NCBI GenBank assembly: GCA_035578175.1
Contig: JAQMRL010000007.1
Coordinates: 52,171,227-52,235,226 of the forward strand
Source: Catonia carolina
Taxonomy: Eukaryota; Arthropoda; Insecta; Hemiptera; Achilidae
DNA length: 64,000 nt
Reading direction: 5' to 3'
Positions 18,721 to 30,880 of the stretch are shown piece after piece. The position numbers were made by a program, and so were the translations under genes. The notes beneath the pieces were generated by a model. That model had not been told where the DNA came from. It did no database searches and saw only the letters and a program-made list of their open reading frames with translations. Numbering within the stretch: position 1 is the stretch's first letter; every line of letters starts with the position of its first letter.

Positions 18721-21700
18721 CAATATTCATTTTGTAATAAAAGTTTTGTTTCAGATATTTAACGTTTATATTTTGTTTTGACTTTATTTGAGACAAAAAA
18801 CGTTAACTGTGTAACATTTGAACACAACTATCATTTAAAATGACAATAATGTTATTAAATTGTATTGCTACTAGTGTGAAGAAGTTGTTCAATGACACCC
18901 TCCCAAGACAATTCACAAAAGGTCTCTACTCTAATGCCTTCTCGGCCTTCTAGGTGGGTTATTGTAGATGAGGAGTGGGCATGTGGGTTTGTGTGATAGT
19001 GTAGTTTGGCCTGTGAGTAGTTTCTTTATTGTTTCGAGTACTGTTTCAACGTTAAGATCTGAGTGTACTGTTTAGTTCTAACAGAAGTTGTACAACCACG
19101 AATGATGCGTAAAGTTTCGTTCTGGAATATCTGAATACGTTTTGTGGTAGACTAGCTGAAGTACCCGTTCTTCGAACGGTTTCCTTGGTGCCGTAGACAG
19201 TCGGTTGGGGTACCGAGTTCGATCCTTATCAGGTCTGACATTTTTTAACTATTCATTGTTATCTACCTCCTTTGAACGTCAGCATTATTACTTTTGAAAA
19301 AAATAATTGAACGTAAAATAAAAGCTAGATCTTGGTGTTTTTAAATTAAGATATGCAGAGTTTATTATTTTCATAATGAATGAAAGGTAAATCACAATAG
19401 GGACACCACGATGGTGACCACTATTAGGACAACTGATTCATTTTTGACAAAGTGACCAAGGAAAGGTGTATTGGGTATACCGGTGGAATGGGTAGGTAGG
19501 TAACTGACTCAATGACTACGGGTTTTACCGGCGCGTAGGCCTGTGTTTTTTGTTCTGTTTATTTTGTATGGTAATCTAAAAATATTGATTTATTTTTTTT
19601 TAATTGGTAATATCTCCGTTATTATGCATGAAAATAAAAAACTTTATATAATCAAACTTATTCGTCTTTAAACGTTTCATAATTTTGATGATATAACATT
19701 TTTTGATACACTGACTTTTAACGGGTATGTTCGTAGTTTTTTGTTTACCTCTCCCTCTGAACTCCCCCATACCTTTGTGATATTAAAAGACTTTATAGCC
19801 TATTTTCATTTCAGTTATATCCAGAACCTAGATACTGAAATTCATTGAATTTGGTTTAGCAGTTCTTGCGTGAGCCGTAACATACAAACAGACAAAAATT
19901 CAGCTGAACTCATTTTCGGCGTTTACGTGGTACATCTGGCTTAGAAACAAAATTTGGGGCATTTTGAAAAATTGTACAGACAAAATCACAATTTTTTTTA
20001 TATCAATTTTTATGTGACTAGTAGACCAATAAACCATAGATCCAAATAGGACGAAGAAGTAACTAGTAATAGTTTAATTTCTGAGTAATTGTAAGAGGAG
20101 ATTTATGGTGAATAGAAGTTAAAAAATTTCCTTTTTACGTCGGGTGTGTATGTTCCATTTTAATTACAAAATATCTTGCTTTGTTTCAGGAATTTTCAGA
20201 AATGTATGAAGTTATTTAACGTGGTCTTAAAATGACCCTATACCAAAACAATAAAATGTTGTCATTATATAACTTGCAGAAGGAACTATGAATAGCTTAG
20301 TTACTTCAGATCAAAATATAATTTAAATTAAATATTACCGTAGGCCTACAATACTTCCGTAAATCAAAGCAATTTTATTAATTTAGTTAATAGTTGTATT
20401 AAAAATAATCTGTACGAGAACTTTTAAATAGTTAACCATAATAAAATTTTAAGAACCTATCAATCTTTCATTAATCGCGTACTCTTGCAGAAGCAGCTGT
20501 TTTAGAAATAGGCTACTTCTAAGTAACAATGTTATTGCAGATACTCTAAAACATGATTAATATCTGCAGTTATTTACTAACTATACAAATATTTGTACGT
20601 AAATAATAACTTTACCGGCATAAAATCAGTAGTTTTCTCGTAAACTATAATTTTATAATTTTTCAAACAATGTAAATTTCTGAAGAAAGTAAGTATAACA
20701 TAAAAGTTTTATATTGCTAAAACTACAGCCAATTCATAGAACTTGATGTAATAATTATAAAACAACTGTGTGTTAAATATTTACCGAAATATATTCAGCA
20801 ATACAGATAAATGAAGAGTACGTATGATTTGGTCATTTCAATTCAGTATTAAAAATAAATAAATAAATATTATTGCCACATAAAATTGTACACATTATAT
20901 TTAATGACGAGTTAAAAATTTAGGGAACGGAATGGAAAGCTACTGCAAAAATAAGACAAACCAGGCGTTCGCATGGAGCGACCAAAGAAAACTGTGCATA
21001 AACCTTGTGACCAGGATAGAGATCTAATTACTAAATCACACAGCACAGAATCTCGGTTATCAAGACACTTGAAATTCGATATGTAAGTTCCATTAAAGTG
21101 TTCGCTCGGATTCGACTACAGTCAAATAGTGTAGTATTATTTGCTTTAGTACGAATAAACAATACCGCAGATACACCCAGGGTGAAAAAATCTTTCTCTT
21201 AAACTCATTCTAAAAAAAACACTTTTTTGGCTTCAGTAAGGTCAAGGAACGTGAAAATGAAATGAAATTTCGGCTTCAAGGAGAAACGATATCTAAGCAG
21301 GCTGAGAAATATGAAAAACATTTCGGCAAACAAAAGATTTTAAAATATCATTTATACAGAAATAATTAAATTTAAAACCTATGAAATTTTTTAAAATGTT
21401 TTCTGAAATTGAATCCAAACACTTAAAAGGTTGCTTTCGATATAACCAGTATCCTATTTTCTGCCTTTGTTATTGATGCTTCGGTGACATTTTCATTTTC
21501 TACGTTACTTTAGGCGTACAATTTTTCAATATCACCCTAGTAAATAGTCTACAATATTTTTTCTTGTCAATATCTCCAGGTAAGAATGGTATGGTAAAAT
21601 ATTATCAACCACTGTCATTTTGTAGTAAGTAGTTTTTGATTAACTGGAATAACGATTTTCACGTTTACTACAACTTTAGAGGTTTGTTTAATTTGTATAA

Positions 21701-21794
21701 GAGGTATTCTTGGAAATTTTTTTTTAAATCTGATGAACACACATCTGGCGAACACGACTTTGTCTTGCCAATGTAAAAAAATAATGAAAATTTT
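18721..21794. other. No gene recognised; possible dispersed repeat head at 19150
   Basis: 'GACTAGCTGAAGTACCCGTTC' near 19150 and 'GTACCGAGTTCGATCCTTATC' near 19215 look like interspersed-repeat or tRNA-SINE material. 'TGAATTTGGTTTAGCAGTTC' near 19850 is a phrase typical of insect repeats. The rest is AT-rich with no recognisable element. Confidence 0.35.
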
Positions 21795-22514
21795 AACCTC
21801 ATTTTCATCATGAGTGAATGACGCTAAATGAAAATAAACCTGTATAGGACTTAATATTGTGATGAGAAAAATACGGGAAATCAGTAATTGCCGCTAGCTC
21901 ATGCTAGAAAAAAATTGTCGCTTACGTAGTTTCCGATAACTTTAATTCCATCGTTTTTTACAATTAAGGCCGCAATCTTAAAACAAACATTTTTTATCGA
22001 TTTTAACGATCAAAATACGGAAAATCACTAATTGACCCTAAACTAAACTCTTTAAACAGAAGTGTTTGAAATTAATTTGTTGGTTTTGTAATTTTCCATA
22101 ACTTTGAGTACATACAATTTTTCTGTAAAATGCGCTAAGCCGCAATTAAAAAACAAACATTTTTTATTACGAAAACATAACTCCCCACGAATTTCGATTA
22201 TGGTATCTTGTAGAGCACAAAAACGTAATAATGAGATTTTTAAAAAATCGTAGAAGCCGTTTTTGGGAAGATTTAAAAAAGTAACAACTAGCACGAACAA
22301 ACGACTATTTCCGGTCGACGAATTTTGATAAAAATGTTTGTGCTGGGTCCCATGTAGTCCCTAACAAATTTCAAGTTTTATCTACAGATAATTTTTAGTT
22401 TTGAGATATTTTGTTCGCACACACAGATCAATCAGTAAAAACTCCATTTCGAAAAATTGACGTGAAAACAATACTTTTCTTCCCTACTTTTGAATAGGGC
22501 AAGAGAAAGTAATA
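21795..22514 (-). mobile_element. HEL-A copy, 3' end missing
   Basis: Minus-strand copy whose 5' terminus GGCAAGAGAAAGT (complement of ACTTTCTCTTGCC) ends at about 22511. It keeps the block before the GT tract, a shortened tract region, and at least three monomers of the 'CTAGTTTAGC' type. Similarity stops near 21795, so the hairpin end is absent. Confidence 0.75.
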
Positions 22515-22844
22515 AGTTTCTCTTGTGTAAGTAATAAATGCTAACGTAGCCTGCCTGTGTAACTTCAATAGTACTTCAATAGTAAATCTTACAGTTCGTG
22601 CTTTGTTAAGTTGTTTTAAGTTTTGTGTAACATTTAAAGTTAGTGATAATATTTAATTTAATAAAAATAAATATATTACACTTAATTAAATATTATTCCT
22701 TAATCAGAATTTAATAGAGTGTGTTACGGTACTAATGTAACATTTTTAATTATTTTTATTTTGGTACGGTATTTTTATGAGAACAATATCCGAGTCTCAG
22801 CAGGTGTTTCAATAAGAAAACCTACTTTTGTTGTTTACAGTGAA

Positions 22845-23045
22845 GATTAGTTTAGATCAATTAGTGATTTTCCGTACTTAAAAGTTCTACAGAGGTTAAT
22901 TTTCATTTAGCAACATTCACTCATGATTAAAATTAGGTTATGTTTTTCATTTGAATAGTCTATTCATAATTGAACACAGGTTATGTTTTTCATTATTTAA
23001 AATTACATGAGAAGATCGTGTGAGTGTTTCACACAGGAATTTTTC
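22845..23045 (+). mobile_element. HEL-A 3'-end fragment
   Basis: 'TTAGTGATTTTCCGTA', 'CATTCACTCATGATTAAAATT', then a degraded GGCAAGAGAAAGT and an intact hairpin GTGTGAGTGTTTCACAC followed by AGGAATTTTT. It is oriented opposite to the copy ending at 22514. Confidence 0.7.
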
Positions 23046-23213
23046 GTAAAAGAATAAAATTAAAAATGGTTCATTTTATATTGATTTGTTCTACATATTG
23101 ACCAAGTGAAATTTATAAATTAACACCGGATGAAAATAAGAGACAAAAATTAAAATGTAATACTTTGTTGAGTGATGACGCCTACATCAGCGTTTGCATA
23201 TGCGAGAGTAATA

Positions 23214-23312
23214 TGAAGTGATACAGATGAAAAACTGCCAGATCTGACCAGAAATTGAACCCGGGACAATAGCGTAGAAGCCAGTTGCGCTGACCACTAT
23301 CCATACTATTTG
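23214..23312 (-). mobile_element. SINE-T4 head, tRNA-derived
   Basis: On the minus strand: 'GTGGTCAGCGCAACTGGC' A-box region, 'CCCGGGTTCAATTTCTGGTC' B-box region, then 'AGATCTGGCAGTTTTTCATC'. Matches 58560-58650 and 59065-59151. Confidence 0.6.
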
Positions 23313-23376
23313 ATGATTATCGAGAAAGCTAGTGCAATTTACCATAATTTATTGAGAAAAATAAATGCAGACTTAC

Positions 23377-23490
23377 GTTGCATGAAGTAGCTTATCGTGG
23401 ATTGGTTCCAAGACGAAGGTAACGTTATCATGAGAGCGAGAAAATTCCAGACCCGAGTTTTTATAATATTTAAGGTATATGAATGAATTC
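23377..23490 (-). CDS. Candidate internal exon (114 bp, minus strand)
   Basis: The donor GTAAGTCTGC (complement of 23376 downward) follows an open phase of one base, 37 codons and two bases. The reading begins NSFIYLKYYKNSGLEFSRSH and continues DNVTFVLEPIHDKLLHA. The acceptor-side AG (complement of 23491-23492) sits 3' of a T-rich stretch, with no other AG before the donor. Codons in the second half are less AT-biased than the flanks. 'NVTFVLEP' is faintly like the (S/T)Y(V/I)LEP stretch of ADAM protease prodomains, too short to assign. Phase would accept the 49,678 candidate upstream. Confidence 0.3.
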
Positions 23491-23499
23491 CTTAGAGTT

Positions 23500-24000
23500 A
23501 TTTTTAAAGAAAAATAAAGAAAGAGCGGAGACGTTGACACAGAAACCTCTCCTTGACAAAGAATTTAAGAGATTGAACGTTTTCAGAAAAACACATTCAC
23601 GATAGAAAGTGATTAGAGAAAACCTTCAATAAAATAAAACGAAATACTAATAAGAAATTCTCAAGATTCCATAACTATTTTTTCCGATTTATGGTGTATT
23701 TTAGTACAAATATATTTTGCTCTGTTCATCGACTTCATAATGCAGAAAAAGATTTAAAAAAATTGTTTGAATTTTAAATTATTTAGCATTAAACATTTTT
23801 AACTTATACAATTTAATACTATAAATTGTATTCAATTTTCTTTAGAAATTAGATGTCAAAAAAATAAATAAAAAAATTTATCTGAATTGAACGCGTACAT
23901 AAATGTAAAATAATTTTATATTATTAATCTAATTGTAAATACATATTACTGGTTGTGTAATATGAATATAATAATATGAAAATAGCAATACTACAAATCA
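23500..24000. other. No gene recognised
   Basis: AT-rich sequence between the candidate exon and an RTE-like remnant. Confidence 0.4.
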
Positions 24001-24815
24001 ACGTGTTACAAAAAACAAACAGAAAACGCACAACTAGAGATTCCCCTCGAACACGAAAACAATCCCAAATCACTTGAAGGCACAATACAAAATAATTAAA
24101 AACGTTGATAGCGTCAAGTAACTTGGTGAGATAGTACAACAAACCAACGAAAAGGGAAATTTTCATTTTCGTTGGAATGCGAAACAGCCGAGGAATAATG
24201 GTCCTGCACTCCTAAGAAATCACCAACTATATGAGAGGAAGCACTCTCAAGACAACCAAGATCATAGATTATAACATTATGATAAAACCTACGTCTGTAC
24301 GCAAGTGAGTGCTTTAGAATGACTAAAACATCTGATCTAAAAGGATCAAAGAAATTTCAGAGAAAGATCTTCCGAGAGAAAGATAATAAATCCGACGATA
24401 GTAGACGGACAATACAGGTTACGAGGACGAGAAGAACTGTAAAAGAAAAATGAACGATTATAAAAAGAAGGCTGGTGTCCTACCTGTACATAATAACTGA
24501 CAAACAGCTACCAAACAAATTTTTAAGACATTAAACAATAGGCCAAAGAAGTCGTATACGTGGTTAAGAAAGTCGGAAGGAATATTGAGTAAACTGGAAT
24601 AAATCGAGAAAACATAAGGATAAAACCAAATTTAGGCAACTAATTTCTGACTCTAGGGCTTCTATGAAGATCAAAAATAGAACTTCAGGTGGACAGAACA
24701 AAGAAAAAAGCCTACAATAATACTGAGAATGTGGAATGCAAAAATATCTTCCAAACATAGCTAGTCATTTCACGTGGTCTAAAATTGGCTCTATACGAAA
24801 GAAATCCGGTTATGT
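24001..24815 (+). pseudogene. RTE-like LINE, longest C-terminal remnant
   Basis: Pieces in shifting frames, in order: a KYLGEI-type segment near 24105, a TLKTTK-(I/L)-(I/L)Y segment at about 24240, an ASECW-type segment near 24310, RKIL(R/P) near 24360, NPTIVDGQYRL near 24390, KKNERL near 24445, GILS/DIEETGI and FRQLISD near 24580-24650, and W-TE(E/Q)RK near 24690. The order is that of the reverse-transcriptase thumb and C-terminal region of insect RTE-like retroelements. It is heavily decayed and ends with the same 3' sequence as the sister copies. Confidence 0.65.
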
Positions 24816-24915
24816 TCACAACCGGAAATTGTGAAAAAAGTCGTATGCTGGTAAAAGTAAGACTTGAGTTGAGCGTTAGTAGCTTTCGGCATGAATACTC
24901 TCATTCAAATTTCGA

Positions 24916-25000
24916 GCCCACCCGTTGGTGCAATGGTCAGGGCAACTGACTTCTATACCAGGGGTCCTGCATTCTATTTCTGAGTTCCAATTAAAAGGTT
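24916..25000 (+). mobile_element. SINE-T4-like tRNA head
   Basis: 'CCCGTTGGTGCAATGGTCAG' is the A-box region and 'GTCCTGCATTCTATTTC' a degraded B box. A PB-B MITE begins right after it at 25018. Confidence 0.55.
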
Positions 25001-25017
25001 TGTTCGGATACGAACCA

Positions 25018-25759
25018 TTAAGGGAAGACTGTACTTTGTATCCCGCCAATGTTAAATTTGCTATTTTTAGGATCATTTTTCATAAAATTGGCAAAATATA
25101 AGGAAATTACACTTTAGACACCATAGGTGTCAAGTTTCTTCTCGAGCTACTGATATTTTTTTCAATTTAATCTTTTGACCATACAATTTTTTTTAAATAT
25201 TACGAATAACATAAAATTTTTACCAATTGTTTTCTACGTTTTTTGCCTATTGCTAATTTTTGGAGCACTTGAGGAAGTCATAAAAATGTCGGTATATGTG
25301 GATATACAAGATAATTAACTGGTAAAAATTTCAGCCTGGTAGGTTTATTGGTTTCTGAGAAAAATGTACCTAGTGTTAAAAATCTATATTTACGGGAAAA
25401 CGCAAGAAACAAGAAGGCACAAATCAAAAACAAAATGTACAAAAACAAGCAAATTTCCGATCAACAGTTGTTCAGAAAACTGAACCAACAGCTGAGAATA
25501 CAAAAAACAATGATACAGATATTTTAAAAACCAAAATTCTCTTTGCACTAAAACGAGCAATATAAATTGTGAAAAATATTCGTTCTTGGTAACATGATAA
25601 TTTTTCTGGGTAAACTTGATAAAAACTTAATTTTTTCATTAAAAAATTTATTTTTTGACGTAATTTAATGTTTTTCTGGTAGATCTAGGTCTATACTATT
25701 GAACATAAAAACCAAAAATCGAAATTTTGAGTTAAAACTATCGTGCTATCTCCCCTTAA
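25018..25759 (+). mobile_element. PB-B: TTAA MITE, nearly intact
   Basis: TTAA at 25018-25021 and 25756-25759. Ends GGGAAGACTGTA and (G)CTATCTCCCC. The body matches 7898-8574, slightly longer, with a one-base change in each end. Non-coding. Confidence 0.75.
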
Positions 25760-26050
25760 TGTCGTGGTGAATAGATATTTTTTATGAAAATGCATTCAGG
25801 AGAATGATTGTTATATCATAATTTCGTAATTTAGTATAAGTTTAGTTTATGGGTTTTTAAATGTGTCAAAGATGCGGACAATACATGTGGCTTTTGGGTG
25901 TGTGTGTACTTCAATTGACGTACATTTTGAAAGCTTAATTTTTTAAGAATTTTCATAAAAGCACTTGCTGGCGTGGAGAACACCCCCATGGTATTAGCTA
26001 ATATTAAATATGACTCAAACGTTTTGCTTTTGATGTTACTTTGTAACGTA
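25760..26050. other. No gene recognised
   Basis: AT-rich spacer between PB-B and HEL-A. Confidence 0.4.
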
Positions 26051-26187
26051 AGTTACTTTCTCGTGCCCTACATAAATATATAAAGAAGGAAAGTGTTGTT
26101 TTCATGTCGATTTTTTGAAATCGATTTTCACCAAAAATACACGTTTTCAGGCTCCCCAAATAACAAAAATAAGTTTTTAGCGATTTG

Positions 26188-26218
<31 letters not shown>

Positions 26219-26967
26219 CTGTTTGTGTGAAAAAAGTGTTTCAAGAATGTAATTTCAAACGAAGTTGAAACTTGGAACGTAAGTTAAGTACTACTAGGAT
26301 CCTAAACGATCCTAAACGAACATTTTCATCAAAATCAGAAGTTGTAGTTTATTAGTGTAATTTTTAAATTTTAGCAATTTTCTCAAAAAATGGCTCCTAC
26401 GATTTTGCTTAAAATCGTTTCGTTTACTAAATTATTTGTGCTCTACAACAAAATAGGATAAGTGCAACGGTTGAAATTTGTGGGGCTATCCTCTAGTAGT
26501 AAAAATGGTTTTTTAAATCTTGGGCCTTAATAGGGCTTATGCATTTTAGGGCAAACGTGTATGTAATCAAAATAATGGAAAATTAAAAACGTAAGCATTT
26601 TATTTAAAATATTTTTTCTACAACGCTTAGTTTAGCGTCAGGTAGTGATTTACTGTATTTTGTTCATCGAAATCGGCAAAAAATGGAATTTTTGAAGATT
26701 GTGGCCTTAGTAATTATTTAACGACAAAACAATCAAAGTTATAAACAAATTAAAATGTCTACAACTTTTTAAGAATTTTTTTTCTACAGAGCTTAGTTTA
26801 GCGTCAATTGCGGATTTTACGCATTTTTACGTTCTACAAAGATTGATTTTCAATTAGTGTCATTGACTCATGATTAAATTAGGTTATGTTTTACATTTTA
26901 CATTATTTACCCACGATTAAACACATGCTATATTTTCCATTATTTACACTAGCAAGAGAAAAATCTC
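26051..26967 (+). mobile_element. HEL-A copy, lacking the hairpin end
   Basis: 5' TTACTTTCTCGTGCCC, GT microsatellite at about 26187-26218, monomers, and 3' CAAGAGAAA at 26953-26961. The hairpin normally following is replaced by unrelated sequence. Its internal sequence is more diverged than that of the 36033 and 44710 copies. Confidence 0.75.
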
Positions 26968-27745
26968 TCTTTCCCGATAGGTTAAATGCAGTGCATTAAG
27001 GTTTCAGTTAATATTTTTACTGGATTTGCTTTTAAATTTAGCTTCAGTTACCCGCTTCCCAATTTAGAGTAGGAATGCCTTCGATGCGGAATAGGGTGTC
27101 TAAAAAAGCAGATGAGAAGTCTATAAAAAACTTATTGTTATTAATGGGTGACTATACAATCTTTTGATAATACTTTGTACTTGCGTTAAATGTTCAATTT
27201 TTCATGCGATAAAATATAAAAATGAAAAACCACCTAAATATTAAAACAGAAATATTAGATATTGTAGGTTTTCCGTGGATAAATTTTGTATATTTTGTCC
27301 CTAAAGTGGTTTGATTTATTTATAGAGTGCCTATGGTGAATACGAAGGGATGTTCATCATTTTGGGAAGAGTTATCTAAAAGTTTTACATGTAAGCCTAA
27401 ATAGCAACACCCCGATCGTTTCTCTTCAAATTCATGAATATTTCATTTACTAATTTTACAATACTTTAGACTTTAGAGTGAATTATTTCGGGAAATCTTA
27501 CTTTCTTATTAATATAAACATTCACAATACACGGTACGCAGTAAAAATTTCCACTGTAAACTTTTTAAGTATAATATATCGGTCTAGGTTATGGACAGAT
27601 TTTTAAGCAATTTTAAAAGAAAATAACACATGTTAAAGAAAATAACACATGTTAAAGAAAATAACACATGTTTTTGGTAAACATAGAAACGAACAGAAAA
27701 AATATTACAAAATTTAAGAATCTTAATTTTCTTTATTGTTAGATT
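26968..27745. repeat. AT-rich stretch with 3x 20-bp tandem repeat
   Basis: Mostly featureless. At 27616-27672 a unit AAAGAAAATAACACATGTT is repeated three times. Confidence 0.6.
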
Positions 27746-27756
27746 AAATTCACTTT

Positions 27757-28154
27757 TCGCCCATAACAGACAGGTGGAGTGTCAAATTATTTACACTCAA
27801 TCTGTTCGTTGCAGGGCTAAAATAAATAGTTCTGTTTCTTATCACATGGTCAGCCAATTTAATGACTGAATCATTTAAGAACAGAAGAGGTAGAGGTGTA
27901 AAAGACACTAATCAGAGTTATCTCCTCTGAAATTAATGAATTTCATTGTACAGCCAGACCCTGTGGTGAATGAAGTGAAGGTGTCATTTACAGAGTGGAA
28001 AATATGTGCTTTTCAGAGGGCCCGGCATGCTGATAAGCATACTTTTCCATTCAGTGAGGAAGGCAATGGTAAACCACCTCACTCCTCGTTTTACTTAGTA
28101 AAACCTCTAGAGGTTCAAACCAGCCTTTCGGCTGTTGACCTAAACAATAACAAC
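27757..28154 (+). mobile_element. SINE-C, 398 bp, with 11-bp target duplication
   Basis: Same length as the copy at 4330-4727 and almost identical. It is flanked by AAATTCACTTT (27746-27756 and 28155-28165) and ends in 'AACAATAACAAC'. The shared frame across two copies (EVKVSF-EWKICAFQRARHADK) reflects recent common origin, not proven coding. Confidence 0.85.
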
Positions 28155-28165
28155 AAATTCACTTT

Positions 28166-28437
28166 AATATTACAAAATAGAATCTGACGGGGGTTTTTCA
28201 GAAAATTCCGTTTATATGAGTTGAGCCTAAAAGCTAATTAAATTAAAAAGTTGTATTTCGGATTTTCTTTATTTTTATGCAAGTTTGCAGTAAAATTGTA
28301 TTCTTTGAAGCCGTAATTTTTATGAAAACTGATATTTAACGCATTAAAATTGTTTTCTATTTTATTTCTTTAGAAAAATCATACGTTTAAAACACAGAAT
28401 CTGGTCTAATATATTGAAAATGGAGATTATGTTTGTT
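28166..28437. other. No gene recognised
   Basis: Ordinary AT-rich sequence. Confidence 0.4.
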
Positions 28438-28690
28438 AAATACTAAATTCTACTGAACGGGTTTAAATAATTTTTACTTGGTTGTAAAGAGGAAACTTTT
28501 GGGGTCCTGCAAAAATTGCGAAAATAAAAATTCCTAAAAGATATTGTGAAGAATATAACAAAATAATTGGTGTAACTGGGTGGTGCGATTACTCCGGTAG
28601 CAATGTCGAAATTTTCGAATGAAATACATTTTGTTTTGGAGGGCTGACATGGTAGTGCTGTTATGGAATATAATAAAACATAAATTTTAT
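28438..28690 (+). repeat. Family F copy 1 (unclassified)
   Basis: Aligns with 39885-40160: 'AATTCTACTGAACGG', 'GAGGA(A)AC(T)TT', 'AATTTTCGAATGAAATAC' or similar, 'ATTTTGTTTTGGAGGGC' and 'ATGGTAGTGCTG'. Ends undefined; no coding. Confidence 0.5.
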
Positions 28691-29592
28691 GTTTTATTTA
28701 AATTATTTTGATAAAAACATTATGAGTGTTAATGTAATTGTGAAATTTACGAGTAAATTTAGTACATCAATTAAAATTAATTTCGGCCAATTAGTAAGTT
28801 TTTAAAATTTGTCCGCACAGTTTCCCTTGACTAATCCATGCGAATTTCTGGTCAGCCATCATTTTGCAATCTGTGAAGTAGCACAAACTTCCCAATTCCT
28901 TTCCCAAATTTAGACATGCCATATAAATAATGTATAATATTTTACGTGACAATGAAATTTTATTTATTTATTTACGCCATGTACATCGATTATTTTATTA
29001 AACAGATATCACATTGCTGGTATTCAATTCTAAAAAAGTTTACGGGACAATTTTTAGTTCCAAATTAAATTTTGTAAAGTTTACTTTAAGTTAAAATGAA
29101 ATTCTTTAAAATACTTTAACATTACTTAAAATACTTCAATACACAACAAAATTACACTACAAATAAATAAAATATTTATGAATGTGAAACGATACAAGCG
29201 GGTGTTATTACATTTTAGCCTTTGGATGCATAAAATAATGTACTGGTGATTTTTATATTACGCTACCCTGGTTATATCTCCGACATGATAAGCGTAGCTA
29301 TTGATTTAAAATCGCCTTGTGGTCACAGCATGGTCTAAATTACGTAACTACCCACGCTGTAAAAGTTACTCGTACTTTTAGTCCCGCTCTATTACTTCAG
29401 TAAACGCCTCAAGAGTAACCAGATATTTACGTGGTTAAACAAACCTGTACTTTCAAATAATCATAATATATTTTTTAATCGCTTCGCTTTCAACGCCATT
29501 GAAGATTCAAAGTATTTTTCATTTTAGGTTTTTGACCTTATCAGCTGATGTAGTCAATTTGGGCAACAAATTTCAGTTTATTTCATTACATA
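28691..29592. other. No gene recognised
   Basis: AT-rich; 29330-29430 is GC-richer without a clear exon. Confidence 0.35.
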
Positions 29593-29866
29593 ACCCACCG
29601 GGTTGGTCTAGTGGTAAAGTCTACGCCGTGAGTCAGCTGTTTAACAGCTGATTTTCAGAGATGAAAGTTCCGTGGTTCAAATAATAAAGGTAGTTACTTT
29701 TGCACGGGTTTGAATATCAGACAGTAGTTACCGGTGTACTTTAATGGTTGAGGTTCTATTAACTACACTCTCTTAGGAATGGTCGGTTTCAATCTGTACA
29801 ATATCACACCTCATTTACAAGTTATACACATCATACTCATCTCATTGGGTCGTGGGGTGGCTTACT
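29593..29866 (+). mobile_element. SINE-T3: tRNA-derived SINE, full length
   Basis: Starts 'CCCACCGGGTTGGTCTAGTGG' minus one base of context (A box GGTTGGTCTAGTGG), with a degraded B box near 29672, then 'GAATATCAGACAGTAG', 'CACTCTCTTAGGAATGGTCGG', 'CTGTACAATATCACACC' and 'ACACATCATACTCATCTC'. It matches the copies at 44357-44602 and 53974-54243. About 270 bp, no poly(A), tail GC-rich (GGGGTGG). Confidence 0.75.
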
Positions 29867-30524
29867 GTTTTTAAATGAAACATATTAAAGCCTTGTGCAC
29901 GTATTACGGATAACAAAAAATATCTCATTATGTACTGTTCTATATTTTGATGGTTATACGCCAGAGAAAACTGTTCACCAAATTTACCAAATAAAAGTGT
30001 TTATGAAAACCGTACTTTTGACTTCATACAATTAAAAATTATACTACTTATTCAGACCTACAAACACTTTACCTGATTTCCAAAACAATAATATAGAATT
30101 TTCATTTATGTTTCACTTAGGTATAAAATATCCAGTTATTGTTTAAGTTGGAGTGGTTTACAACTCTCTATTCGTTGTGCCGGTGTCTATCTTAAGTTAA
30201 TAGCATACCCAATATTAGACGACGTTTTGAGGGCTTCGTGCCAGAGTAGCGTATCAAACAAAAATGCGAAAATACTTAACGTTACTTAATGTGATCTAAT
30301 ACGGCCGTGTAAGTACGTAAAAAACGAGTGCGCAGATAAAACAACTGAACCGACTGAGCTGAAATATAGATTCTAAATTTTTGGAACAAGCAATGTAAAC
30401 CTTAAATTAAGAGAATTTTCCTCCGGGAACATATTCTAGTCAAACAAATACAATTTTCTCAAAAACACATCGAACGGTTTTGATTAGACGTATCCAACAC
30501 CTTCGGTCTGCTGTTAAGTGTCCT
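29867..30524. other. No gene recognised
   Basis: AT-rich, with a GC-richer patch at 30180-30260 and no supported frame. Confidence 0.35.
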
Positions 30525-30880
30525 AAATTTGGTTTATCATCCATTCTATTCACATAAAATCATTGTTCGTTTTCCTTATACATTTTTTCTTTTCTTGAAA
30601 ACCTGTACTGTTTGTTCACTATCTTCCGACCTTATCTTGTTCATTGTCTTACGGAGGATTTATCGCTTGAATTTCTTTCATTGTTTTAGACCATGCTATC
30701 ATTTAAAGACTCACTTCATTTCATTTATCCGCATACAGGTGCACATGTTTTGTCATGGTAGTATGATGTCTGATCTTGGTTTGTCTCAAGAGTGCTTTCT
30801 CCTTACACAGGTTATGAGTTTTTGGGAGTGTAATGATCATCTTTCCAGCTATCATTTCCTTTCTTTTAGGAGTATCTTTT
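30525..30880 (-). pseudogene. RTE-like LINE remnant (minus strand)
   Basis: The reverse complement aligns with 24200-24480: 'GAGAAAGCACTCTTGAGACA', 'ACCAAGATCAGA', 'TGACAAAACATGTGCACC', 'GTACAGGTTTTCAAG' and 'TATAAGGAAAACGAACAATG'. It covers the same reverse-transcriptase C-terminal region with several stops. The plus-strand frame across it is a shadow. Confidence 0.6.

Noticed and set aside
27616..27672. Three direct repeats that might suggest a CRISPR-like array
   Set aside because: The units are contiguous 20-bp tandem repeats without spacers, in a eukaryotic repeat-rich context.
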